Assembly: GCA_964392985.1 (NCBI GenBank)
Contig: CAYMSF010000016.1
Span: 10,839-74,838, forward strand
Reading direction: 5' to 3'
Origin: CAYMSF01 sp964392985
GTDB lineage: Bacteria > Verrucomicrobiota > Lentisphaeria > Victivallales > Victivallaceae
DNA length: 64,000 nucleotides
Shown piece by piece: positions 42,464-52,110 of this stretch. The notes under the pieces were generated by a model. It searched no databases, had not been told where the DNA came from, and saw nothing but the letters and a program-made list of their open reading frames with translations. The translations under genes were made by a program, and so were the position numbers. Every line of letters starts with the position of its first letter. Position 1 is the stretch's first letter.

Positions 42464-43857
42464 ACTCGAGAAAAACTGAAACGCAAGCACGGGCATGCAG
42501 GAATGCCCTGCGGGAAATAATGTCCGAAACTTTTGGACAAAACCGCCCGGCTGACCGCGCGCTGGCAATGTTCCTCCGCGAAAATCACCAATTCGGTTCC
42601 CGCGACCGTCAGGTAATCAGCGAATCAATCTTTGCTGTATTCCGCTGGTGGGGCGCGTTGCGCCAATTAATCAACCCGGCAATCCTGAACGCGCTGGAAC
42701 TGCCGGGAGAATCCGCAGTAACCGCCTGGCAGAATCTTCAAGATAAACTCATAACCGCGTTGCTGCTGGGCGCCAATCTGCTTGAATCCCGCGAAACTGA
42801 AGTTTCCACCTTATGGGAACGGGAACTGCAATTTAAACGCCCTGCCGGAATTAATAGTGAAACGGAACTTTCGCAACGCATTAACGCCGTTACCGCCGCT
42901 CTGTCAAAAGCGCTGGGACTGGCTCAAGTGGTCAACGTCTCCGCCAAAGATTTACTGCCGGAATGGATTGTGCCGCTACTGCCGGAACAGGCGGAAAACT
43001 TCACCCGGTGGTGCCAGCGGCGTCCGCCAATGTGGCTCCGGGGACAAGGGGCACATCTTAATGAACTGGAAAAACGGCTCACCACACAAGGCTTGACCGT
43101 AACGCGACATCAGTCGGTCCAAAATGCATTCTGTGCCGGCAATGCCAAAGTCAACCTCTATTCGCTGCCGGAATTCCGTGACGGCTGGTTTGAAGTACAG
43201 GATATGGCTTCGCAACTCATTGGTTTAACCTGTGCGCCGAAACCGGGTCAACGCTGGTGGGATGCCTGCGCCGGCGCCGGTGGTAAAACCCTGCAACTGG
43301 CGGAAATTATGCAGCGGCGTGGCAGCGTCATCGCCAGCGACATCCGCGAATATAAACTTGAAGACCTCCGGAAACGTGCCAAACGTGCCGGATTTCCGAA
43401 TATTGTCTGCAAAGAATGGGACGGTAAGGCGCTGCGCAAAAAACAGCAGGAAAACTTTGACGGGGTTCTCGTTGATGCGCCGTGCAGTTGTTCCGGCACC
43501 TGGCGGCGCAACCCGGACGCCCGCTGGACAACCAGACCCGAAGAGATTGACGAGATGGCGGAACTGCAACTGAAGATTCTCAGCAATGCCGCCACCGGGG
43601 TGAAACCCGGCGGGATTCTCGTCTATGCGACCTGTTCCATCTTCTCCCGCGAAAACCGGGTGGTAGTAGAAAATTTTCTCGCCACTAATCCGCAGTTTGC
43701 ACTTGAACCATTCACCAATCCGCTCAATGCCGGACTGACTGACGGCATGCTCCAGGTATTCCCGTGGGATGCGGATTGTGATGCGATGTTCGCCGCCAGA
43801 ATGCGGCGTACGACTGATATACTTGATAAGGTTGACACCGCGCCAATTGGACAATAA
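42457..43857 (+). CDS. rsmB: RsmB-type 16S rRNA m5C methyltransferase
   Basis: Methylates a cytosine C5 of 16S rRNA near the decoding site. Seen in 466 residues: an N-terminal NusB-like region (about 10-115), SAM loop WWDACAGAGGKTLQLAE near 267-283, and the two catalytic cysteines in DAPCSCSG (Cys343) and YATCSIF (Cys393), the RsmB/Nop2 pair. NLxxL..GTWRRNPDARWTTRP also matches. Coupled to the DUF2062 gene. RsmB versus RsmF is settled by the NusB-like N-terminus. Confidence 0.9.
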   Translation: MLNSRKTETQARACRNALREIMSETFGQNRPADRALAMFLRENHQFGSRDRQVISESIFAVFRWWGALRQLINPAILNALELPGESAVTAWQNLQDKLITALLLGANLLESRETEVSTLWERELQFKRPAGINSETELSQRINAVTAALSKALGLAQVVNVSAKDLLPEWIVPLLPEQAENFTRWCQRRPPMWLRGQGAHLNELEKRLTTQGLTVTRHQSVQNAFCAGNAKVNLYSLPEFRDGWFEVQDMASQLIGLTCAPKPGQRWWDACAGAGGKTLQLAEIMQRRGSVIASDIREYKLEDLRKRAKRAGFPNIVCKEWDGKALRKKQQENFDGVLVDAPCSCSGTWRRNPDARWTTRPEEIDEMAELQLKILSNAATGVKPGGILVYATCSIFSRENRVVVENFLATNPQFALEPFTNPLNAGLTDGMLQVFPWDADCDAMFAARMRRTTDILDKVDTAPIGQ

Positions 43858-43881
43858 CCAACACAACAACTGGAGTTTAAA

Positions 43882-44616
43882 ATGAAAACTTTGAAAGTGG
43901 TTTCATGCGTCCTGACGGTTATTGCATCCCTGACCTTCTGCGGTTGCGGCACAACAGAAAGATTTGAGTACCCGACCGCGATGACTAAACTGGCGCGGGT
44001 AACCGAAACACCGGCAGGAGGTTCCGTTGCCGTCTCCCCCTGCACGGATGGTCGCGGGCAGGAATACGAGTACAATACTATTATGCTTTACTTTATCCCA
44101 CTGTGGATTTACGGTTACCAGACGGATCAACGGCCGGAGCTCAATACGGCATTCCTGTCGGTCAACAGCTATAATTTTCAGGTGGAACGTGACTTGACCG
44201 GCGCCGCATTTACCAGCATCCGCAGTTCCAATTTATTCAATAAAACCTTTGTTGCTGACAACGCCAAAATCGCTGATGCCGACTTTATTTTCCGCAGTAC
44301 GCTTTTAAAGATGGATTTTGAGGGGACGGTATTCAGTTATGGTATTTCGTTCGCCGCGCCGGTATTATGGTTTGCCGGGTTACCGGCAGGCACGGCGGAA
44401 AACTCGCTCAAAATAAAGTTTGAACTGTTCCGTAAAAATGTAGCGGAACCGGTGTGGAGTTTTACTTTTGAAAACAAGGATTCGCTGACCATCGGTATCT
44501 ATTACCACTATGGGGATGATGCAAAATTATATCCGGCTTTGATGGAGCAGGCGATGAACGCCGCCGTCATTGATCTGTACCGGCACACCCAGATGCACCC
44601 GGATTTTTTGAAATAA
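43882..44616 (+). CDS. Putative lipoprotein of unknown function
   Basis: A 244-residue protein with a lipoprotein-type N-terminus, KVVSCVLTVIASLTFCGCGTT, in which the Cys at residue 22 (or 20) would carry the lipid. The body is beta-rich (FQVERDLTGAAFTSIRSSNLF, FIFRSTLLKMDFEGTVFSYG) and I recognise no family. It has a ribosome site (TGGAG) and follows rsmB by 24 bases. Its stop and that of the YeeE/YedE gene converge. Confidence 0.6.
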   Translation: MKTLKVVSCVLTVIASLTFCGCGTTERFEYPTAMTKLARVTETPAGGSVAVSPCTDGRGQEYEYNTIMLYFIPLWIYGYQTDQRPELNTAFLSVNSYNFQVERDLTGAAFTSIRSSNLFNKTFVADNAKIADADFIFRSTLLKMDFEGTVFSYGISFAAPVLWFAGLPAGTAENSLKIKFELFRKNVAEPVWSFTFENKDSLTIGIYYHYGDDAKLYPALMEQAMNAAVIDLYRHTQMHPDFLK

Positions 44617-44667
44617 TACCAAACGCCGTTAGCGTTTTAATTGCGGTTCAGTACCGGCTTTGAATGA

Positions 44668-45246
44668 TTATTTCTTTGCTGCCCCGTCATCATCGCCGCC
44701 AAGGGTGAAATGAAGGAACAGTGTCATCGCCAATGCGACGCCGGCAACCCAGAATGACGGATTGGCAACATCAAAGAAAGAACCTACCGGGGCATGAGTA
44801 TCAATCGGTGACGACCAACTGTAAATGGATTTTGACAGCACATTGGACATGAATTGCACACATGGGATTGCCAAGAGCATTCCCAGCAGCGCCCAGACCA
44901 CATAAACTCTTCCAGCAGCCAGACCGGCGATTGCAGTTACCGAAACCCGCGCACATAACGCGAATCCCAGACCGGCAATAATTCCCCCGATGAGTGATGC
45001 CCAGAAATAACTGGCGCGCACCTGTACCTGCACCAATCCGGAACGTTCCGCGAAGAAAAATATCACCACTCCGGCGGCAATTGAAATGAGCAATGTCTTC
45101 AAAACCCGGCTGTTCTTGAGCAAAATCGCATCCAGGCAATTTTTGCGGAACGCCAGATCGGATTTAACGAGGAGAAAACCGAAAAATACACCCAGCAGAA
45201 TTGCTACCACCATCCGGTAACTGCCGGTCAATGCTAAAGGTTCCAT
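44668..45246 (-). CDS. YeeE/YedE-type sulfur transport protein, half 2
   Basis: A 192-residue membrane protein with about five helices, matching the second half of the YeeE/YedE (TsuA-like) thiosulfate or reduced-sulfur permease: AIAAGVVIFFFAE, SLIGGIIAGLGFALCARVSVTAIAGLAAGRVYVVWALLGMLLA, with Cys118-type residues in the family's sulfur relay positions. It directly follows its partner, 3 bases after it, on the same strand. The pair as one split transporter is the natural reading. Confidence 0.75.
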   Translation of the reverse strand: MEPLALTGSYRMVVAILLGVFFGFLLVKSDLAFRKNCLDAILLKNSRVLKTLLISIAAGVVIFFFAERSGLVQVQVRASYFWASLIGGIIAGLGFALCARVSVTAIAGLAAGRVYVVWALLGMLLAIPCVQFMSNVLSKSIYSWSSPIDTHAPVGSFFDVANPSFWVAGVALAMTLFLHFTLGGDDDGAAKK

Positions 45247-45249
45247 AAT

Positions 45250-45759
45250 CTAATTCTCCTTACCGCCGCCTTCTTTGCGACGCTCGAGTAAAATCGCCAC
45301 TAAAACCGAAACGGCGAAGAACGCGATGAGAAAAATCCACGCCCCTGCAGACATCTGAATCGCCGCCGACCATTGTCCGAAAAAAGTATCGCCGGCAAGC
45401 TGTAAACCCAGCATCACGAGAAAGCCGCCACCGACACCAAAGCCTACAGTCTTAAAAAATGAGTTAAAGAAACCGCCTTCAGATTCCTGAATGACGCGCA
45501 ATTTCCACTGTCCGCTTGAAATGGCTCCGGCGAGCGCTCCGATAAAAATACCGAAAAGAAAACCGGTCTGCCAATCAATGGGTGGTGTCTCCGCCAGTTT
45601 TTTCTCCGCGACGCTCTCGCGACAGTACTCAGAGATGACGGTCATGCCGTCACTCATCCCGAGTCCGTCGTTAAAAAAATAAAGCCCAAGAATAACCGTC
45701 AGTGCAATCAGTACGCCATTGACATAGAATGGCCACTTCCCGGATAATGCTTTAATCAT
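45250..45759 (-). CDS. YeeE/YedE-type sulfur transport protein, half 1
   Basis: A 169-residue membrane protein with about four helices. The region WQTGFLFGIFIGALAGAISSGQWKLRVI and FKTVGFGVGGGFLVMLGLQLAGD are typical YeeE/YedE repeats. With its downstream neighbour it makes a two-gene version of a protein that is often one chain. Cargo probably thiosulfate, sulfide or another sulfur species; inferred from family, not from a motif unique to a substrate. Confidence 0.72.
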   Translation of the reverse strand: MIKALSGKWPFYVNGVLIALTVILGLYFFNDGLGMSDGMTVISEYCRESVAEKKLAETPPIDWQTGFLFGIFIGALAGAISSGQWKLRVIQESEGGFFNSFFKTVGFGVGGGFLVMLGLQLAGDTFFGQWSAAIQMSAGAWIFLIAFFAVSVLVAILLERRKEGGGKEN

Positions 45760-45903
45760 AATCCAAGCTCCTTAAGAAATGTAATATCTAAATTCCATAC
45801 CACTATTTATACTATAAATTCTCAATTATAATGATACAAGTTCATTGTTATTAATTTTTCTCAATTTATGAAAGACGTTTAAACTGGCGGGAAAATAAGA
45901 AAA

Positions 45904-46755
45904 TCAACGGGAAACCGGGCGCTCTTCAAAGTGAAATTCCTGGGTGTCCGGGTCAAAAACCTGAACTTTTTCCATTTGCGGCTCGGGCGCGTCGTGATAA
46001 ATTTGTTGAGTTTCGGGATCAAAGTATTGCACCGTTGCCGGTTTATTCTCCGGTTCAGGTTTCTGCGCAGCAATAAACTGGGAAGAAAATGCGGCAGAAG
46101 ATGCAAACGCATTGTTATTGCTATTTGCATTACCGTTGTTTTTTGCAAAGCCATTGCCGTTAGACACCGGAGTTGATGCCGGCGACGGAGTGAATTCGGG
46201 AACGAATGCGGGAGAAGAAGTTAACTTGTTACCAGTATTGTTGCCGTTGGCAAAGCCATTGCCGTTGTTGTTTGCAAAGCCATTGCCGTTAGACATCGGC
46301 GTTGGTACCGGCGACGGGGTGAATTGAGGAACGAATGCGGGTGATAATGGTAAGGTTTTCTCTACTACCGGCTTCACACCGTTGGCAAACTGAGCCAGAT
46401 AGGAACTCGCATCGGCAGGAGCGGAATCCAGATTACCTTTTTCCGGCGCCGGTTCATTTTCCTCCGCGGCAGGCGCTTCGGGGTCAACAATTTCAACCGG
46501 CGGAACGCCGCGGTTGATATCGATCAACTCAAGCACGAGATTATTGGAACGGCGTTGTTCGGTAACCATTTCCGCGAGGGTGTTCTGCATTTTTTTCATG
46601 GCGGAACCCATTCCGGTCATGTTTGTATCCTGATCTTTGCTGAAACGGATAAAATGGACATAAAATTTGGAAAATTTGCAGATGCCAAGCACAAAAACCA
46701 GCCAGGTCAACACACCGACGGTAGCCAGGGTAATAGTAATCGAGTCCCAATTCAT
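45904..46755 (-). CDS. Single-pass membrane protein with Asn/Gly-rich repeats
   Basis: A 283-residue protein with one N-terminal membrane helix (about 6-27, ITITLATVGVLTWLVFVLGICKF), a charged stretch, then a long low-complexity region with two copies of an FVPxFTPSPxxTPxSNGNGFA unit (about 147-180 and 184-215), and a C-terminal pair of YFDPETQQIYHDAPEP and VFDPDTQEFHFEERP repeats. No known family. The repeats read as disordered linkers, possibly attaching the membrane anchor to a wall or envelope partner. Confidence 0.55.
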   Translation of the reverse strand: MNWDSITITLATVGVLTWLVFVLGICKFSKFYVHFIRFSKDQDTNMTGMGSAMKKMQNTLAEMVTEQRRSNNLVLELIDINRGVPPVEIVDPEAPAAEENEPAPEKGNLDSAPADASSYLAQFANGVKPVVEKTLPLSPAFVPQFTPSPVPTPMSNGNGFANNNGNGFANGNNTGNKLTSSPAFVPEFTPSPASTPVSNGNGFAKNNGNANSNNNAFASSAAFSSQFIAAQKPEPENKPATVQYFDPETQQIYHDAPEPQMEKVQVFDPDTQEFHFEERPVSR

Positions 46756-46932
46756 CTTAATTTATATTCTTTCTCTTTATATATTACAGCAGCAACGGTT
46801 TAGTTTACCGGCGACATTTCTTTAAACAAAACGGCAATCCCACTATTTTAGCAGATATACCCGCGAAAAACAAGTTTTTTTATAAACTTTTCAATAAAAC
46901 CCGTTTTTTTTTGTTTTTTTTCAATAACCCTA

Positions 46933-46961
46933 TTGACTCGACTTTTATTTTCTGCTATTAT
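46933..46961 (+). promoter_or_regulatory. Sigma-70 promoter of the pseudopilin gene
   Basis: TTGACT (46933-46938), 17 bases, TATTAT (46956-46961). Transcription would start near 46968, about 70 bases before the GTG start. Confidence 0.7.
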
Positions 46962-47039
46962 GTATAAATAATACGTTATGTTTAAAATGGTTTTAGACAT
47001 TTAGAACGTTAACAAAAATCTCATAAAGGAGAGAGAAAA

Positions 47040-47615
<576 letters not shown>

Positions 47616-47662
47616 TCTGAGTTTATCTTAGAAAATGTCTGAAACAAAGTTTTAGACAGACT

Positions 47663-47686
47663 AAGGAGGCTTCGGCCTCCTTTTTT
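47663..47686 (+). terminator. Intrinsic terminator of the pseudopilin gene
   Basis: AAGGAGGC at 47663-47670, TTCG loop, GCCTCCTT and a run of T to 47686: a textbook hairpin and U-tract 48 bases after the stop. Confidence 0.92.
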
Positions 47687-47944
47687 ATTGTTCCTCCCGC
47701 AAAATCACATTATTGTCATTATAGTTATGTTTTGTGTCTTCTGTCCGCCGTTTTTTCCTTATCGATGTAGCGTTGATATATTCTATGAAAAGCGACAATA
47801 ACATACCGTGTCATTCTTTTTCTTTATTTTCCATCAAAAAATACGTTGATTACCGGATTGCATTTCCAAAGGCGTATAGATATATTAAATAAGTGTCGGG
47901 TTTATTAGTTTTTAGTGAGGCTTATTTTGGGTATCAGACTGCAA

Positions 47945-48033
47945 CCGGTTTGCGTTTTACCTTATATTAGTAGTGGGTGGGTTCTGCCACTGTTAAGGCA
48001 TACTGAGTGAAGACTTAAAACGATGCAAACCGG
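47945..48033 (+). ncRNA. Structured leader or small RNA upstream of ftsK
   Basis: CCGGTTTGC at 47945-47953 pairs exactly with GCAAACCGG at 48025-48033; five more pairs (GTTTT at 47954-47958 with AAAAC at 48017-48021) follow after a 3-base bulge. The enclosed 60 bases include a smaller AGTGG/CCACT stem. The closing stem ends 39 bases before the ftsK start. I matched it to no known RNA. The rest of 47690-48072 has no gene. Confidence 0.45.
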
Positions 48034-48072
48034 CGGCGGATGAACTTTAATTATTAATTTGGTTGAAAAATT

Positions 48073-50499
48073 ATGGCTAGAATGACAAAAGATGCGGTAA
48101 TAGTACCGGAACCACCGGTCAGCATCTTCAAATTAAGATATGTTTTTTATATTATCGCGGCATTATTCATACTGCTGGCGCTCTTTTCGCATAATCAAAG
48201 CGATTTCTCTGTAATTCAAGGCGGCGCTGACGTTCCGGTCAACAACTGGATTGGCGAAGTGGGAGCTTATCTTTCCTGCACCATGCTTTATATGTTCGGT
48301 CTTGCCGCCTATCCGATTGTATTTATTCTGGTTGCCTGTGCCTTGCGCTCGTTACTGCCGCTGCCTACGTCGCGCCACGGCTATTCCGGGGCGTTACTGC
48401 TGCTGGTACTGGGAATCACCGTTTTATTCGCGATTGCACCGCAAAGTTTCGTTGACCAGACGGAACTGCTCGGCATCGGACGGCGCGATGTGCCGAACTC
48501 CGCCCTGTCCGGCGGGGTTGTCGGTCAAGTGCTGGCGGCGCCGGAATATGCCAATATCCCTGCCGGTTGGATTAGAAAACTGATTGGAACAGTTGGTACA
48601 ACCATCGCGGCGGCAATTTTTGTACTGGCTGGTTTTGTCATGATCTGGATTGCGGACTGGCAGCCGGCAATCCGCTGGATGATTAATTTAAATTCGCTGC
48701 CGGAATCGGAACGCCGGATTAATGCGCCGGAACCACCGGCGGAGAAGACCGCTGTAGTTGAAAAGAAAATTGAACCCGGCGCCGGGTTGCTGGAACTGCG
48801 CCAGCAGGCCGCCCTGGTCAAAAAAGAAGAACCGGAACCGCTACCCGTGAAAACGCCACCACCACCGCCACCAATTCCGCAACCGGAGGTGAAGCCGGAA
48901 CCACTACCCGTAAAAACTCCGCCGCCGGTACCGGTAAAAAAGAGTACTGCCTTTGGTGAATATACCTTGCCACTGGTCGCCATGCTTAACAAGGGAGCGG
49001 AACATACCGGGGAAAACCGGGAATCACTCGAACACAACAAAAATGTATTACAGCAAACCATGGAAAGTTTCGGTGTTGACGGCAGGGTTACCGGGTATAT
49101 TACCGGACCGCGCGTAACCCGCTTCGAGGTTTCGCTTTCGCCAGGCGTAAAAGTTGAAAAGATGTCGGGATTGAATAACAATTTCGCGATGGAGCTTGCC
49201 GCTGAAAGCATCCGCATTCTGGCGCCGATTCCCGGTCGGAATGTGGTAGGCGTGGAAGTGCCGAATGCCGTTGCTGAAGCTGTTCATATGCGTTCCATCA
49301 TGGAGACCGAGCAATGGGTGCACAGCAAGGCGGAAATTCCGATTATTCTTGGCAAAGATGTATCTGGAAAACCGGTCGTAATGGATTTGGCAAAAGCGCC
49401 GCATCTGCTTATCGCCGGTTCCACCGGCAGTGGCAAGAGCGTCTGTATGAATACCCTGATTATGAGTCTCTTGTTCAAATTTTCTCCGGAAGACCTGCGT
49501 TTAATTCTCGTTGACCCGAAAATCGTGGAAATGGAGATGTACAAAACATTGCCCCATTTGATTACCCCGGTCGTTAACGATGCGCAAAAAGTTCCGCTGG
49601 CGTTACGCTGGGCGGTCAATGAGATGGAAAAACGCTACCGCGTTCTCGCTAAAGCCGGGACCAAAAATCTGGCGGGATTCAACTCCAGACCGGTAACAGA
49701 TACCCCGGAACTTGATGACGCCGATATGCCGATTCCGGCCAGAATGCCGATTTTGATAATTATTATTGATGAGTTGGCGGATATCATGATGACTGATGCC
49801 AAGAGTGATGTGGAGACTCAGATTGCCCGCATCGCGCAGAAGGGTCGTGCCGCCGGAATTCATATCGTCATTGCCACCCAGCGGCCTTCAGTCAATATTA
49901 TTACCGGTGTTATTAAGGCGAATCTGCCAACCAGAATTGCCTTCAAAGTATCTAACATCACCGACAGCCGGGTTATTCTTGACCAGCAGGGAGCGGATAA
50001 ATTACTGGGTCGCGGCGATATGTTGTTTGCCCCGCCGGGAAGCGGGAATCTGGAACGTATTCAAGGCGCCATGATTGATGACAAAGATATCGCCCAGGTG
50101 GTGAAACTCATCTCGAGCCAGGCGGAACAGACCTTTGATCAGAAAGTCGTTGAAGAAGAGGAAGAGGACGCTCCGAAAAAGGAGAAAGGCACCTCTGCTC
50201 CCGCTCAGGAAACTGAATATGACAATGACCTTGATGATGATGTGGAAGCTTCACCGCTGGTGCAGAAATATCTGCGTGCCAGCGACAGTGATATTATGCG
50301 CAAAGCGCTCGAAGTGGTGCTGCTGGAACGCAAGGCCAGCACCAGTTACATCCAGCGCCGGCTCAGCATCGGTTACAACCGTGCCGCGGAAATCATGGAT
50401 GAGCTCGAAAAACGCGGTATGGTCAGTCCGCCGCTCCCCGGTGGCTCAAAACGGGATATTCTCGTCTTTGATGAAGTGGAAAATCCGGGCATCAGATAA
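48073..50499 (+). CDS. ftsK: DNA translocase FtsK/SpoIIIE
   Basis: Pumps DNA through the closing septum and co-ordinates chromosome dimer resolution. The 808-residue protein has four membrane helices (about 21-40, 66-90, 106-123, 170-193), a Pro-rich linker (about 215-292), the alpha/beta motor with Walker A IAGSTGSGKSV at 447-457 and the ATPase core near LADIMMTDAKSDVETQIARIAQKGRAAGIHIVIATQRP, and a C-terminal gamma wHTH (about 740-800, SYIQRRLSIGYNRAAEIMDELE) that reads the polar guide sequences. The linker is shorter than in E. coli. An rodZ-like gene follows. Confidence 0.95.
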   Translation: MARMTKDAVIVPEPPVSIFKLRYVFYIIAALFILLALFSHNQSDFSVIQGGADVPVNNWIGEVGAYLSCTMLYMFGLAAYPIVFILVACALRSLLPLPTSRHGYSGALLLLVLGITVLFAIAPQSFVDQTELLGIGRRDVPNSALSGGVVGQVLAAPEYANIPAGWIRKLIGTVGTTIAAAIFVLAGFVMIWIADWQPAIRWMINLNSLPESERRINAPEPPAEKTAVVEKKIEPGAGLLELRQQAALVKKEEPEPLPVKTPPPPPPIPQPEVKPEPLPVKTPPPVPVKKSTAFGEYTLPLVAMLNKGAEHTGENRESLEHNKNVLQQTMESFGVDGRVTGYITGPRVTRFEVSLSPGVKVEKMSGLNNNFAMELAAESIRILAPIPGRNVVGVEVPNAVAEAVHMRSIMETEQWVHSKAEIPIILGKDVSGKPVVMDLAKAPHLLIAGSTGSGKSVCMNTLIMSLLFKFSPEDLRLILVDPKIVEMEMYKTLPHLITPVVNDAQKVPLALRWAVNEMEKRYRVLAKAGTKNLAGFNSRPVTDTPELDDADMPIPARMPILIIIIDELADIMMTDAKSDVETQIARIAQKGRAAGIHIVIATQRPSVNIITGVIKANLPTRIAFKVSNITDSRVILDQQGADKLLGRGDMLFAPPGSGNLERIQGAMIDDKDIAQVVKLISSQAEQTFDQKVVEEEEEDAPKKEKGTSAPAQETEYDNDLDDDVEASPLVQKYLRASDSDIMRKALEVVLLERKASTSYIQRRLSIGYNRAAEIMDELEKRGMVSPPLPGGSKRDILVFDEVENPGIR

Positions 50500-50518
50500 A
50501 ATTTAATGAGGTAAAATC

Positions 50519-51571
50519 ATGAGTAAAGATATGGTCAACAGTAAAGATAAAAACAGTTCGCCGGTAATTCAGCTTGCTGATGAACAGCGTCAGGAAGTGC
50601 TGCCGCTTAACTTTGAACCCGTCAGCAATGACCCGGAACCGTTAATGCGGACCCCGCCGGTAAAATCAGCGACGATTGTCACCGCTGGCAAAAGTTCACC
50701 GGAGAAACCGGCAGTCACCGATGAGATTAAACCGCCAATTATGGAGGCCTCACCGGCAACGGCGGCGAAACACCACTCGCTGCTGCAATCAGAAGGTCAA
50801 GACCGTCCGTCCGGCGAAACCGGATTACCGCCATACCGCAGCGCGGCATATCCGCCGGGATACCGGAGAGTTGAACGGACAAACATTGCCTCCAACACTC
50901 CCGCCATTGGCGCTTCCGCCGATGAAAAGCAGGAACAAAACTGGCGCAAAAATGAGATTATTGAGCGTTCCGAACCGGAACGCGCCGCCGCCGCCATCCA
51001 GGAGAAAAAGAATGCCTCGCTGTCAACCGGCGTGAATATTCAGATTGATGTTCACTTCGGCAAGTTGTTGAACGAGGCCAGAACCAAGCAGAATCTCTCC
51101 TTCCAGCAAGTTGATGATATCACCAAAATCAGGAAAGAGTATCTTGAGGCGCTCGAGCGGGAAGATTTCAGCCGGCTGCCGCCACCGGTTTTCATCTGTG
51201 CATATGTCAAAAAACTCTGCGCGCTTTACAAGGTGAATCCGGAAAGTACCGCCCAGGTGGTTGATGAACTGAAAAAGTACATGGAAGTTTCATTAACCGA
51301 AGAAATCATGAATAATATTGAAATTGACCGGGCTAAATCTCCGGAAAGTGAAGCTAAACTGCGCAATCTGCTCTGGATGGGATTTGCCGCTTTGATATTT
51401 TTTGCCGGTATTGTTTCTCTGGCGCTGCTCATTCTTTTTGCGCCAAGTGCTAACAGTCCTGCCCCGACAACAGTTAAGGCAAACACCGGCAAGGCGTTTG
51501 ACCCCGCACGACTCGAAAAACTGCGCCCCCCCGAATCTGTCGGTCTGTCAGAATTGCCCGTAAAACGCTGA
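50519..51571 (+). CDS. rodZ: RodZ-like HTH membrane protein
   Basis: Probably links the MreB cytoskeleton to the membrane. Seen: a long polar N-terminus (about 1-170), an HTH of the RodZ/Xre type (VHFGKLLNEARTKQNLSFQQVDDITKIRKEYLEALEREDFSRLPPPVFICAYVKKLCALY, about 178-237), one membrane helix (about 283-308) and a short exterior tail. The HTH-then-helix order is the RodZ plan, but here the HTH is preceded by about 170 extra residues and the periplasmic part is short. 20 bases after ftsK. Its end meets the repeat block. Confidence 0.82.
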   Translation: MSKDMVNSKDKNSSPVIQLADEQRQEVLPLNFEPVSNDPEPLMRTPPVKSATIVTAGKSSPEKPAVTDEIKPPIMEASPATAAKHHSLLQSEGQDRPSGETGLPPYRSAAYPPGYRRVERTNIASNTPAIGASADEKQEQNWRKNEIIERSEPERAAAAIQEKKNASLSTGVNIQIDVHFGKLLNEARTKQNLSFQQVDDITKIRKEYLEALEREDFSRLPPPVFICAYVKKLCALYKVNPESTAQVVDELKKYMEVSLTEEIMNNIEIDRAKSPESEAKLRNLLWMGFAALIFFAGIVSLALLILFAPSANSPAPTTVKANTGKAFDPARLEKLRPPESVGLSELPVKR

Positions 51572-51595
51572 GGTATAACCCCGTGTGGTCCGACA

Positions 51596-52110
51596 GGTAG
51601 AAAACCGGGAACAGAACAGCCGGTTGTCGTGGTCTGTACGACCGTAATGACGGCTCAGGAAAAGCCGTCACCCTCAGTCGCCGGGTGGCTCTCGCCGTGT
51701 GCCTATTACCTAACAGACCTATAGGACCTATAAGACCTATAAGGCCTATAGGTCAGAAAACCGGGAACAGAACAGCCGGTTGTCGTGGTCTGTACGACCG
51801 TAATGACGGCTCACGAAAAGCCGTCACCCTCAGTCGCCGGGTGGCTCTCGCTGTGTGCCTATTACCTAACAGACCTATAGGACCTATAAGACCTATAGGT
51901 CAGAAAACAGGAACAGAACAGCCGGTTGTCGTGGTCTGTACGACCGTAATGACGGCTCACGAAANNNNNNNNNNNNNNNNNNNNNNNNNNNNNNNNNNNN
52001 NNNNNNNNNNNNNNNNNNNNNNNNNNNNNNNNNNNNNNNNNNNNNNNNNNNNNNNNNNNNNNNNAGCCGTCACCCTCAGTCGCCGGGTGGCTCTCGCTCG
52101 CTGCTCATGT
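51596..52110. repeat. Mosaic hairpin repeat, three tandem units
   Basis: Three tandem units with starts 156 and 146 bases apart. Each unit carries AACAGCCGGTTGTCG, the GGTCTGTACGACC palindrome, the stem GACGGCT/AGCCGTC (51649-51669 in unit 1), CCCTCAGTCGCCGGG and GTGTGCCTATTACC, then a run of 9-base TATAGGACC units. Unit 1 has loop CAGGAAA, units 2 and 3 CACGAAA. Unit 3 is interrupted by the 100-N gap, and its right part runs into the 3' end of the next gene. Confidence 0.9.
51965..52064. other. Assembly gap of exactly 100 N
   Basis: Exactly 100 undetermined bases inside the third repeat unit, the standard placeholder for a gap of unknown length. The sequence on both sides is one repeat unit, so the real distance and the adjacency of the two flanks are unknown. 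Confidence 0.98.

Noticed and set aside
47945..48033. 6S RNA, tmRNA or a known riboswitch.
   Set aside because: No characteristic core or bubble pattern that I could recognise; kept as an unnamed structured RNA.
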